Part shown: piece by piece, positions 43,164-50,875 of the stretch
Layout: every line of letters begins with the position of its first letter
Numbering within the stretch: the stretch's first letter is position 1
NCBI GenBank assembly: GCA_002477825.1
Contig: DLKT01000060.1
Coordinates: 17,888-81,887 of the forward strand
From: Caryophanales bacterium UBA7581
GTDB lineage: Bacteria > Bacillota_I > Bacilli_A > RFN20 > CAG-826
Length of the DNA stretch: 64,000 bases
Reading direction: 5' to 3'
The notes under the pieces: model-generated
Databases searched by the model: none
What the model was told of the DNA's origin: nothing
Seen by the model: only the letters and a program-made list of their open reading frames with translations
Program-made: the position numbers and the translations under genes

Positions 43164-43997
43164 TTAAAGCATCACTTCAAGTATATGCTTAATGGAAACA
43201 ATCACTTCGTCAAAAGAAATATTTCTTGCAAAGCTCATCTTTTTTGCATATGTTTCCCATCTTTTTTTCTGTGTTACATTTGATTCAATAGATTTTAGGA
43301 TTTTCATTGCTTTTTCTCTATCAATTTCAAATCTACGATTTTGGCAAGTTTCTCTAAATGCCTCTTTTAATGATTCATCATTTTTCTTTACAAATCTTTC
43401 TAAAACGTAAATATCGTATAAATCCTTTGTTCTGCTATTTAAAATTCCCTTTAGCAAAAAAGTTTGCATTTTTTCAGCTATCACACTTTCGACTGAATAA
43501 GTTTTTAAATGAATAGTTTCTCCTGTGACCAAGCATTGATATTCGTAATCACAGTCTTTTGGATAAACAGTATCAGCAGCGGCTAAATCAATGTCGAAAC
43601 GTTGTTTAACATTCTCTAATCTTCCTTCAATACTAACACTAAACCCACCATAGATATCGTCTTTTTTAATTTCTGAATCACCCATATATTGAAAAATAAC
43701 ATTATCATCTGCGCTCTCCTGACAAATTTCCTTCATGATGTCAATAACGGAGTCGTGATCCATATGTATTTTTCTCAAGACGAAATCAATATCCATCGTA
43801 GATCTATTCTCAATACCAAGCATAGACGAAAGGAACAATCCTCCCTTAAGTACAAATTTTTCTGCATAAGGAGAAAAGGAAAGTCGCTTTAGAAAGCAGT
43901 CAAAAAAATATCTTGAGTAGACGACATTTATACCTATTCCTTTCTCTTTGGCAATGCTTTTTGCTTTCATAGAAAGCGAATCCTTGTTAATTTTCAT
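43164..43997 (-). CDS. abiEii: AbiEii-type nucleotidyltransferase toxin
   Basis: 277 residues. The conserved nucleotidyltransferase pattern of the AbiEii/AbiGii family is complete: VLKGGLFLSS (about 49-58), RSTMDIDF (65-72) with metal-binding Asp69 and Asp71, a third acidic strand FDIDLAA, and AEKMQTFLL (Lys177) with SRTKDLYDIYVLE. These proteins are toxins of type IV toxin-antitoxin systems that cause growth arrest, known for blocking phage by abortive infection. The start lies 11 nt inside the antitoxin gene. All key residues are kept, so it is probably active. Confidence 0.93.
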   Translation of the reverse strand: MKINKDSLSMKAKSIAKEKGIGINVVYSRYFFDCFLKRLSFSPYAEKFVLKGGLFLSSMLGIENRSTMDIDFVLRKIHMDHDSVIDIMKEICQESADDNVIFQYMGDSEIKKDDIYGGFSVSIEGRLENVKQRFDIDLAAADTVYPKDCDYEYQCLVTGETIHLKTYSVESVIAEKMQTFLLKGILNSRTKDLYDIYVLERFVKKNDESLKEAFRETCQNRRFEIDREKAMKILKSIESNVTQKKRWETYAKKMSFARNISFDEVIVSIKHILEVML

Positions 43998-44601
43998 AAT
44001 TCATAGCCTCCAAAACTTGATATACTTTCTCTTCTATCTTTCTCATTTTTGCATATTCAAAGAGAAAATCCATGTCTTTATCTTTTTTCCTTAAAAATGT
44101 TTTTATAGCCTTAAGAAATAATTCAGAATCGTATTCATTTCTTTTCCATATCATCTCAACAATCATTTTTTCTTTGGAAAAGCAACAAACTTTATTTCCA
44201 AACATCGTTTTTACCATAATGTTTCCTTTTTGAAAAAGATGAACTTTGTTTTCAATATGACAAATCGCACTCAAATCATTTTTTCCTTTTCTAATTCGAT
44301 AGTTTTTTGGTATGGTAAACTCAATTAAATCTGGTATCCTATCAGTTAAGCCTAGAAGATAAAGAGCGGTCATCCCAGAGTAAACAATTTTTGGATATCT
44401 CTTTTGGAGCTGAAAAAGATCATCTATCAACGTGGCATCTGTTGCATAAACGCCCGGTCTAATTTTGATTAATTTGTTACATTGAACATATCTAGCAAAC
44501 GTCGCAGGAGGTATTCCATTTGCAATTGCGTCTTTTCTAGATATAGATCCATCGCCTTGTTTTGTCATTCTTTCAATAATTTCATTGTAGCTTTGATTCA
44601 T
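43987..44601 (-). CDS. abiEi: AbiEi-type antitoxin / transcriptional regulator
   Basis: 204 residues from the chosen start. The N-terminal winged helix (SISRKDAIANGIPPATFARY, then IRPGVYATD) is followed by a C-terminal antitoxin domain with SGMTALYLLGL and FTIPKNYRIRKG. AbiEi proteins repress their own operon and neutralise AbiEii without direct contact. An in-frame ATG lies 18 nt upstream, but GTGGTGAT stands close before the ATG at 44601, so the shorter form is preferred. Three TATCAAA direct repeats (44638, 44648, 44671) overlap the promoter and may be its binding sites. Confidence 0.9.
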   Translation of the reverse strand: MNQSYNEIIERMTKQGDGSISRKDAIANGIPPATFARYVQCNKLIKIRPGVYATDATLIDDLFQLQKRYPKIVYSGMTALYLLGLTDRIPDLIEFTIPKNYRIRKGKNDLSAICHIENKVHLFQKGNIMVKTMFGNKVCCFSKEKMIVEMIWKRNEYDSELFLKAIKTFLRKKDKDMDFLFEYAKMRKIEEKVYQVLEAMNYEN

Positions 44602-44624
44602 TGGTATCACCACTTTCAATAATT

Positions 44625-44653
44625 AGTGTAACAAATGTATCAAAGATTATCAA
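44625..44653 (-). promoter_or_regulatory. Promoter of the AbiE operon
   Basis: -35 TTGATA (44653-44648), 17-nt spacer, -10 TACACT (44630-44625). The direct repeat TATCAAA occurs at 44638-44644, 44648-44654 and 44671-44677, covering the -35 and spacer. Confidence 0.5.
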
Positions 44654-44813
44654 ATGTTTGCTTGGATTTCTATCAAAAATTTAAGGTTAGAATAATGAAT
44701 ACTTTTACCATTTGGACTTAAGATTAGTCAAGAATATTTTAATTTTCTCATTGAATATACTCTTAACCTATTTTTATATACGAATTAAATTTCATTTTTC
44801 CTAGTTTTCACAA

Positions 44814-44858
44814 AGAAAAAATGGATTTCTAATATTTTTAGATGTCAGAAATCCATTA
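44814..44858 (-). terminator. Terminator of the RlmD-type methyltransferase gene
   Basis: On the minus strand ATGGATTTCT pairs perfectly with AGAAATCCAT across a 16-nt loop, followed by TTTTTTC. It lies about 20 nt past the stop. A degenerate copy is at 42957-43018. Confidence 0.85.
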
Positions 44859-44876
44859 TACATTTATATTTTAATA

Positions 44877-46253
44877 TTATTTTCCGTTAATTTTACGAGT
44901 AAGTAAGACTATGGTTTCCACATGGTACGTCATGGGAAACATATCAACAGGTTGTACTTTTTCAATTTGATAATGTGTAGATAAATATTTAACATCTCTA
45001 GCTAAAGTAGATGGATCACAAGAAACATATACCACTTTTCTTGGTTTTAGAGTCAACACGGATGATAAGAACTTTTCATCTGATCCTTTACGAGGTGGAT
45101 CCATAAATAAAACATCTACTTTACCTTTATTTTTAGCGTAATTTACAATCCATTCACTTGCGTCACCTACATAAAAAGTTTCGTTTTGAATATTGTTTCT
45201 AATTGCATTCTTTTTTGCATCAGAAATGGCTTCTTTTACGATTTCTATGCCTATGACTTGTTTAGCGTAGCGTGCTGCAATTAAGCCAATCGTGCCAATT
45301 CCGCAGTAACAGTCTAAGACTATTTCTTTTTTACTTAGCCCCGCAAATTGAATAGCGGTTTGATATAAAACTTCCGTTTGCACCGGGTTAACTTGATAGA
45401 AAGATTTAGAAGAGATTTGAAACCACACACCACAAAGAGCGTCTTCTATATAGCCTTTACCAAAAAGGATTCTTTCTTTTTCACCTAGAATTACATTCGT
45501 ATCCCGTGTGTTGATGTTTTGGACGATGGTCGTAATGGATGGGCACGCTAAATGGAGGGCTTTTACAAATTCTCCTCTTCCACCAAATACATCTTGAGCG
45601 GTCACAAGAACCACCATTAATTGTTTCTTTTCTTTGGATGTACGGATTAAAATATGACGAATAATACCTTTTCTGGTATCTTCATCATAAGGAAGTATTT
45701 TAAATTTTTTCATTAATTCACGAATCGTTTTTAAAACTTCTTCCGCTTTTTCATTTTCAATATAGCAAGTTTCAATAGGAACAATTTCATGAGTTTTTTC
45801 TTTATAAAAACCTGTAATAATTCTACCAGTTTGACTTAAACCTACCGGCATTTGAATTTTATTACGGTAATAGTAAGGATTCTCCATCCCTAAGCATGGG
45901 AGAACTTTTACTTTCATATTCCCAATTTTACGGAAAGCTTCTTCTACTTTATGCGTTTTAAATTCAAGTTGAGCAGCATAATCTAGTTGTTGAAAAGAAC
46001 AGCCTCCACAAGTAGTGCATACTTTACACTTTGGCTCAATTCTAGAAGGAGATTTCGAAAGAAGTTTAATGATTTTACCTATGTAGAACTCGCTTCTTTC
46101 ATAGGTTAATCGTATAATGGCTTTTTCGTTTAAAAAGAAACCGTTAACGAAAACAACTTTTCCTTGATAGTGCGTAACGCCTTTACCATCATAGGAATAG
46201 TCTTCGCATATCGCTTCAAATTCTCCTAAATTCTTTTCCACTTTCTTCTTCAT
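44877..46253 (-). CDS. rlmD: 23S rRNA (uracil-5-)-methyltransferase, RlmD/RlmCD type
   Basis: 458 residues, normal length. An N-terminal TRAM-like RNA-binding domain (about 5-65) precedes the iron-sulfur Cys cluster CKVCTTCGGCSFQQ (about 77-90). The SAM-binding core has DCYCGIGTIGLIAA and IGIEIVKEAI, then the catalytic region LFMDPPRKG and VYVSCDPSTLARDV with the nucleophilic Cys. It methylates a uridine of 23S rRNA; Gram-positive homologues can modify two sites, so the exact position is not assigned. Monocistronic, between the metG terminator and its own terminator. Confidence 0.95.
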   Translation of the reverse strand: MKKKVEKNLGEFEAICEDYSYDGKGVTHYQGKVVFVNGFFLNEKAIIRLTYERSEFYIGKIIKLLSKSPSRIEPKCKVCTTCGGCSFQQLDYAAQLEFKTHKVEEAFRKIGNMKVKVLPCLGMENPYYYRNKIQMPVGLSQTGRIITGFYKEKTHEIVPIETCYIENEKAEEVLKTIRELMKKFKILPYDEDTRKGIIRHILIRTSKEKKQLMVVLVTAQDVFGGRGEFVKALHLACPSITTIVQNINTRDTNVILGEKERILFGKGYIEDALCGVWFQISSKSFYQVNPVQTEVLYQTAIQFAGLSKKEIVLDCYCGIGTIGLIAARYAKQVIGIEIVKEAISDAKKNAIRNNIQNETFYVGDASEWIVNYAKNKGKVDVLFMDPPRKGSDEKFLSSVLTLKPRKVVYVSCDPSTLARDVKYLSTHYQIEKVQPVDMFPMTYHVETIVLLTRKINGK

Positions 46254-46270
46254 GTTTTTCTCCTAAAATC

Positions 46271-46300
46271 TCAAAAAGTCCCGTATATGCGGGACTTATT
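46271..46300 (-). terminator. Terminator of metG
   Basis: Minus-strand arms AAGTCCCG and CGGGACTT around a short loop, then TTTTTGAG. It lies just after the metG stop, 17-46 nt ahead of the methyltransferase start. Confidence 0.85.
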
Positions 46301-46302
46301 TT

Positions 46303-47889
46303 TTATTTCTTTTGCATTAATGATGCGATAAAATCTACTTCCACTTTCGCGTCTAAGCGTGGGAATAATGGATTTCCTTTGGTTACATCCACATCACCTA
46401 AAACACCAAAGGTACGAATGCTTTCATAATTTTGTAAGCTTTCTGGCACACCTAATTGTCTAAATAATTCTTTTGGTGCATGGGTTAATACCGGTTGAAG
46501 TAACACGCCAGAAATATATAAGACGTTGGCTAAGTGCGACATTACACTCTTAAGTTCTTCTACTTTGGTTTCATCTTTTGCTAAAGCCCAAGGTGTTGTT
46601 TCATCAATGTATTTATTTGCGCGAGAAATTAAATTCATCACCGCAATAAAGGCATCGGTAATCTTTAAGTCATCAAAAGCTTTTTCATATTGTTCAATGG
46701 TTAACATCGCCATAGCTCTTAATTCTTTATCTTGAGGATTCACATCACCAGGATAAGCTGGAATATGGCCGTTAAAATATTTAATCATCATACCAATCGT
46801 ACGATTTAAAAGGTTACCAAAGTCATTGACTAAATCGGTATTAATACGATTAACGAAATCTTCAGGAGTAAAGCGACCATCACTACCAAAGATGGTTTCT
46901 CTTACTAAATAATAACGGACCGCGTCTAATCCATATCTTTCAATTAATGGATAAGGACTTACTACGTTACCTTTCGATTTCGACATTTTTCCATCTTTCA
47001 TCATTAATAAACCATGGACGAAGATACGATCAGGTAAAGGTAAATCTAACGCCATTAAAATAATTGGCCAATAAATGGTATGGAAACGCGTAATATCATT
47101 ACCGATAACATGAATGATTTCTGTGTCTTTATTCCAGTATTTATCAAATAAAGAAGTATCATCAGAATCATAACCTAAAGCAGAAATATAATTTAACAAA
47201 GCATCAATCCAAACATAGATAACATGACGGGGGTCTTCTCTAACAGGAATTCCCCAGGTAAAGGTAGTTCTCGTGATACATAAATCTTCTAAGCCCGGTT
47301 TAATGAAGGTATTAATCATTTCATTCTTACGAGATTCTGGAGTAATGAACTCAGGGTGAGCGTCATAGAACGCTAATAAGCGGTCCACATATTTTCCAAC
47401 ACGTAAGAAATAGGCTTGTTCTTTGGCTTTATAAACCGGACGTCCACAGTCTGGGCAAATATGATCTTCGCCTACTTGGGTATCGGTCCAGAAAGATTCA
47501 CAAGGGGTACAATACCAACCTTCATATTCTCCTAGATAAATGTCACCTTGTTTTAATAAACGAGAGAAAACATCTTGAACGACTTTAATATGACGGGCTT
47601 CTGTCGTACGAATATAATCATCATTAGAAATTTCTAAAGCATCCCATAATTGATGGAAGCCTTTGACGATTTCATCAACGAATTCTTGTTCTGTTTTATT
47701 AGCTAAAATGGCGTTCTTTTGAATTTTTTCACCATGTTCATCTGAACCAGTTAAAAAATAGGTATCAAAACCACGCATTCTTCTATAGCGAGCATAGGTA
47801 TCGCACATTACTGTGCAATAAGCGTGTCCAATATGCAAATTTGCGCTTGGATAATAGATTGGGGTTGTAATGTAATATCTCTTTTTCAT
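46303..47889 (-). CDS. metG: Methionyl-tRNA synthetase
   Basis: 528 residues from the chosen start. It charges tRNA-Met. Class I signatures HIGHAYCT (near residue 20) and KMSKSKGNV (about 290) are present, with a zinc knuckle of four Cys (CTPC...CPDC). There is no C-terminal Trbp111-like tRNA-binding domain, so this is the shorter form. An in-frame ATG 45 nt upstream exists but would lie beside the rpmE terminator; AGAGGG before the ATG at 47889 supports the MKKRYYITTP start, which matches family N-termini. Confidence 0.97.
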   Translation of the reverse strand: MKKRYYITTPIYYPSANLHIGHAYCTVMCDTYARYRRMRGFDTYFLTGSDEHGEKIQKNAILANKTEQEFVDEIVKGFHQLWDALEISNDDYIRTTEARHIKVVQDVFSRLLKQGDIYLGEYEGWYCTPCESFWTDTQVGEDHICPDCGRPVYKAKEQAYFLRVGKYVDRLLAFYDAHPEFITPESRKNEMINTFIKPGLEDLCITRTTFTWGIPVREDPRHVIYVWIDALLNYISALGYDSDDTSLFDKYWNKDTEIIHVIGNDITRFHTIYWPIILMALDLPLPDRIFVHGLLMMKDGKMSKSKGNVVSPYPLIERYGLDAVRYYLVRETIFGSDGRFTPEDFVNRINTDLVNDFGNLLNRTIGMMIKYFNGHIPAYPGDVNPQDKELRAMAMLTIEQYEKAFDDLKITDAFIAVMNLISRANKYIDETTPWALAKDETKVEELKSVMSHLANVLYISGVLLQPVLTHAPKELFRQLGVPESLQNYESIRTFGVLGDVDVTKGNPLFPRLDAKVEVDFIASLMQKK

Positions 47890-47912
47890 AGCAATATTCC
47901 CTCTTTCTTCTA

Positions 47913-47948
47913 ATAAAAAACCGCTACCCAAAACGAGATAACGGTTTT
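47913..47948 (-). terminator. Terminator of rpmE
   Basis: Minus-strand AAAACCG and CGGTTTT arms (plus TTA/TAG inner pairs) followed by TTATTAG. It separates rpmE from metG. Confidence 0.75.
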
Positions 47949-47964
47949 AAATACAAAATTCTTC

Positions 47965-48171
47965 TTATTTGCCAAGTCCGTATTTTTTGTTGAATTTATC
48001 AACACGGCCATCTGCTTGGGTAAAGCGTTGTTTTCCCGTATAGAAAGGATGGCAATTCGAACATGTGTCAACACGAATTTCTTCTAATGTAGAACCGGTT
48101 TCGAATGTGTTACCACAGGATACGCAGGTCACTTTGCATCTGTGATATGTTGGGTGAATTCCTTTTTTCAT
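47965..48171 (-). CDS. rpmE: 50S ribosomal protein L31
   Basis: 68 residues, MKKGIHPTYHRCKVTCVSCG start typical of L31. The zinc-binding Cys set (Cys12, CVSC, CSNC) is present, so this is the zinc-containing C+ form; a zinc-independent paralogue would be needed under zinc starvation, none is seen here. KGIHP and HPFYTGKQRF are family signatures. GGAAGGAG precedes the start, and a leader hairpin lies just upstream. Confidence 0.98.
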   Translation of the reverse strand: MKKGIHPTYHRCKVTCVSCGNTFETGSTLEEIRVDTCSNCHPFYTGKQRFTQADGRVDKFNKKYGLGK

Positions 48172-48189
48172 TTTTCATTTCTCCTTCCG

Positions 48190-48215
48190 CCTTAAGCTTC
48201 TATGCGAGCTTAAAG
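48190..48215 (-). promoter_or_regulatory. rpmE leader hairpin (possible L31 autoregulatory leader)
   Basis: TTAAGCT and AGCTTAA arms (48192-48198 and 48207-48213) with an 8-nt loop lie between the predicted promoter and GGAAGGAG. L31 leaders that bind the protein are known in several bacterial phyla; whether this hairpin is one needs a covariance search. Confidence 0.4.
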
Positions 48216-48231
48216 AAAGTTTCGCTTAGTT

Positions 48232-48260
48232 ATATTATCATTTTATTTTCGATTTAGCAA
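48232..48260 (-). promoter_or_regulatory. Promoter of rpmE
   Basis: -35 TTGCTA (48260-48255), 17-nt spacer, -10 TAATAT (48237-48232), about 60 nt upstream of the rpmE start. Confidence 0.55.
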
Positions 48261-48319
48261 CCTTTTTCTAAAAGAAAAAAGGATTACTATTTTTTTTGAT
48301 TCTTGTCCCGAAACAAGTT

Positions 48320-49087
48320 TTACTTCAATTCAATCAATAATTCGGTAGATTTTCCTTTGGTGACTAAGAATTTTTCCGCATTAAAGAAATCTTGTGCTTT
48401 ACGAACATGATAGTTTTTATAGTTAAAATCAGGGAAGTTCTGATAGACTTTTTGCATTAATTGGCTCATAGGGTAAGGGCCATTGATGCTCTCTAAAATT
48501 TTAACTGCAAATTCTTCTACTTCTTCTCGAGTAGGAGAAACAATGACTGTTTCTTCTTCTGCTTTCTTCGTTGAAGCTTTACTACCTTTTTTCTTCTTTT
48601 TCTTCGCTTTTGTTACTTTATTCGCTGTTTCTTTTTCAAGATTTTCTTTTCCAAGAAGATCTTCTAAATAAAAGAAACGGTCACAAGCTTTTACGAAAGA
48701 AGAGGCGGTTTTCTTTTCTCCTGCTCCAATAACGAAGATGTTGGATTCTTTTAATCTCTTCACTAGTCCCGTATAGTCACTATCGGAAGACATAATACAG
48801 AAAGCATCGACATTACCAGAATATAAAATATCCATAGCATCAATAATGAGTTTAGAATCCGATGCATTTTTTCCTGTCGTATAGCAATATTGTTGAATCG
48901 GTGTAATCGCATAATCGTTCACTAACGTTTTCCAGCTATGGGAAGTATTACTCGTAAAGTCACCATACATACGGAAATACGTTACTTTTCCTAATACGTT
49001 TAATTCTTCTTTTAACGCTGTTAAATATTTACCAGAAACGTTTTCGGTATCAATTAAAAGCGCAATTGTATAATCATAATTTTCCAT
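48320..49087 (-). CDS. NYN-domain RNase-like protein with C-terminal LOTUS/OST-HTH domain
   Basis: 255 residues. The NYN (PIN-like, LabA/DUF88) domain covers about 1-150 with acidic active-site candidates in ALLIDTEN, NASDSKLIIDAMD and MSSDSDYTGLVKRL. A Lys-rich linker (about 160-175) leads to a C-terminal domain (about 185-255) that fits LOTUS/OST-HTH, an RNA-binding winged helix (VEEFAVKILESINGPYPMSQ). The combination suggests an RNA-processing nuclease; the target is unknown. It is adjacent to the exporter genes with a 12-nt gap, so may be co-transcribed with them. Confidence 0.85.
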   Translation of the reverse strand: MENYDYTIALLIDTENVSGKYLTALKEELNVLGKVTYFRMYGDFTSNTSHSWKTLVNDYAITPIQQYCYTTGKNASDSKLIIDAMDILYSGNVDAFCIMSSDSDYTGLVKRLKESNIFVIGAGEKKTASSFVKACDRFFYLEDLLGKENLEKETANKVTKAKKKKKKGSKASTKKAEEETVIVSPTREEVEEFAVKILESINGPYPMSQLMQKVYQNFPDFNYKNYHVRKAQDFFNAEKFLVTKGKSTELLIELK

Positions 49088-49099
49088 GATTTTCTCCCT

Positions 49100-50875
49100 T
49101 TATTCATTTTCAAATTGGAGGCGATATAAATTATAATAATATCCTTTTTCTTTTAATAAGGCTTGATGAGTGCCTTCTTCAATAATTTTTCCGTTTTGTA
49201 AAACAATAATTTTATCCGCATGTTGAATCGTGCTTAAACGGTGTGCCACGATTAACATCGTACCCATATTCATCATTTTTTCTAATGATTGTTGGATTAA
49301 TAACTCGGTTTCTGTATCGATATTCGCGGTAGCTTCATCTAATATGAGCATCTTTGGCTCATGAACCATCGTACGAGCAAACGATAAAAGCTGACGTTGA
49401 CCAATCGAGAAGTTACTTCCTTTTTCTAATACAGGTTCATCATATTTTAATGGTAATTTTTCAATAAATTGATTAGCACCAACAAAGGAAGCGGCTTTTT
49501 CAATCTTATCATTTGGAATATCATCATCGCGAAGTGAGATATTCGAGCGAATGGTTCCACTAAATAAGAAGACATCTTGTAACATTTGTCCAATTTGTTT
49601 TCTTAAACTTTGAATCTTCACTTTTTTAATATCAATTCCATCAATGTAAATTGTACCTTTTTGTACATCATAGTTTCTCGTTAATAAAGATAAAATCGTA
49701 GTCTTTCCTGCTCCGGTAGCGCCCACAAACGCAACCGTTTCACCGGCTTTGATGGTAAAGCTAACATCTCTTAAAATCCAGTTTTCTTCTTCATAAGCAA
49801 ACCAAACGTGGTCAAATTGAATGTCTCCATGAATCGGTGGCATTTCAATCGCATCTTTATCATCTTCATAGGATGGCTTTAAATCTAAAAGTAAGAATAG
49901 ACGCTCACTCGCAGCAAAGGCTTGTTGAAGTCCGTTGACTTGGTCCGCTAAAGTTTGAATGGGTCCAAAGAATCTTCCTACGCATTCATAGAAAGACCAA
50001 ATCACTTGTACACCCGTTTCCGTTGTTCCTAATTCGAGTTGATAAATGCTTACATAAATTAACGTAGCAATCGCACCAAAATATAAGAAAGAGATAATCG
50101 GTCTAAAGATAGCAAAAATAATATTTTGTTTCGACCTTGCTTTTACGACTTCTTCATTGACTTGAATGAATTCGTTTTCTTTTCTCTTTTCTTGGTGGAA
50201 AATTTGCGTGATTTTCATACCCGAAAGATTTTCATTTAAGAAAGCATTCATAGAGGTGATGCTATGACGCACTCTCCGATAAGCTTTTTTTGAAAGGACG
50301 CGGTAAGCATAAGATAAGCCTCCTACCACTGGAACAAAGATAAGCATATAAAGCGCTAATTGATAATTTAACGCTAGCATCATGGCAAATATGCCGAATA
50401 GCGAAAGAATGTTCTTTAAAAGATTAATTAAAATATTCGTATAAAGATCATTAATCGCATTCGTATCACTTGTAACACGTGATACGAGTTTACCAATCGG
50501 TATACCATTAATTTGATCAATGGATAACGATTCAATATGATGAAACACATCTTCTCTTAATTGATATACGATGGATTGCCCTGCTTTTTGTAAAATCATC
50601 GTTTCAAAATACATAAAGAATAAGCTAGTTAAAATGGAACCTAAGTAACCTATCGATAAAGCAAGAATAGTCAGATATTTCGTATTTTCAGGATGCGACA
50701 ATTTACCAATAATTAATCCGGATAAATAAGGCACCATGAGCTCTAAAGCAATCACAAAAAGCATATAGATAATGGCTAAGATAAACTTCTTTTTATGGGG
50801 ACGAATATAGGTAAGCGTGCGACGAATAATTTCACTATCTTTCATCGTGCGTTCTTTTTTTACATCATTCATCAT
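49100..50875 (-). CDS. ABC exporter half-transporter, catalytically competent subunit
   Basis: 591 residues: six transmembrane helices (about 35-330) then an ATPase domain (about 355-591). Walker A GATGAGKTT, Walker B MLILDEA with catalytic Glu, and switch His in VAHRLST are intact, but the signature reads FSIGQ instead of LSGGQ. With the adjacent gene, whose signature is normal but catalytic residues are altered, this gives one functional and one degenerate ATP site, as in heterodimeric type IV exporters. Substrates may be drugs, peptides or lipids. Its ATG region overlaps the stop of the partner gene (shared base 50875). Confidence 0.92.
   Translation of the reverse strand: MMNDVKKERTMKDSEIIRRTLTYIRPHKKKFILAIIYMLFVIALELMVPYLSGLIIGKLSHPENTKYLTILALSIGYLGSILTSLFFMYFETMILQKAGQSIVYQLREDVFHHIESLSIDQINGIPIGKLVSRVTSDTNAINDLYTNILINLLKNILSLFGIFAMMLALNYQLALYMLIFVPVVGGLSYAYRVLSKKAYRRVRHSITSMNAFLNENLSGMKITQIFHQEKRKENEFIQVNEEVVKARSKQNIIFAIFRPIISFLYFGAIATLIYVSIYQLELGTTETGVQVIWSFYECVGRFFGPIQTLADQVNGLQQAFAASERLFLLLDLKPSYEDDKDAIEMPPIHGDIQFDHVWFAYEEENWILRDVSFTIKAGETVAFVGATGAGKTTILSLLTRNYDVQKGTIYIDGIDIKKVKIQSLRKQIGQMLQDVFLFSGTIRSNISLRDDDIPNDKIEKAASFVGANQFIEKLPLKYDEPVLEKGSNFSIGQRQLLSFARTMVHEPKMLILDEATANIDTETELLIQQSLEKMMNMGTMLIVAHRLSTIQHADKIIVLQNGKIIEEGTHQALLKEKGYYYNLYRLQFENE

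Noticed and set aside
47890..47931. Upstream in-frame ATG for metG
   Set aside because: The extra 14 residues do not match the family N-terminus, they approach the rpmE terminator, and AGAGGG supports the later start.
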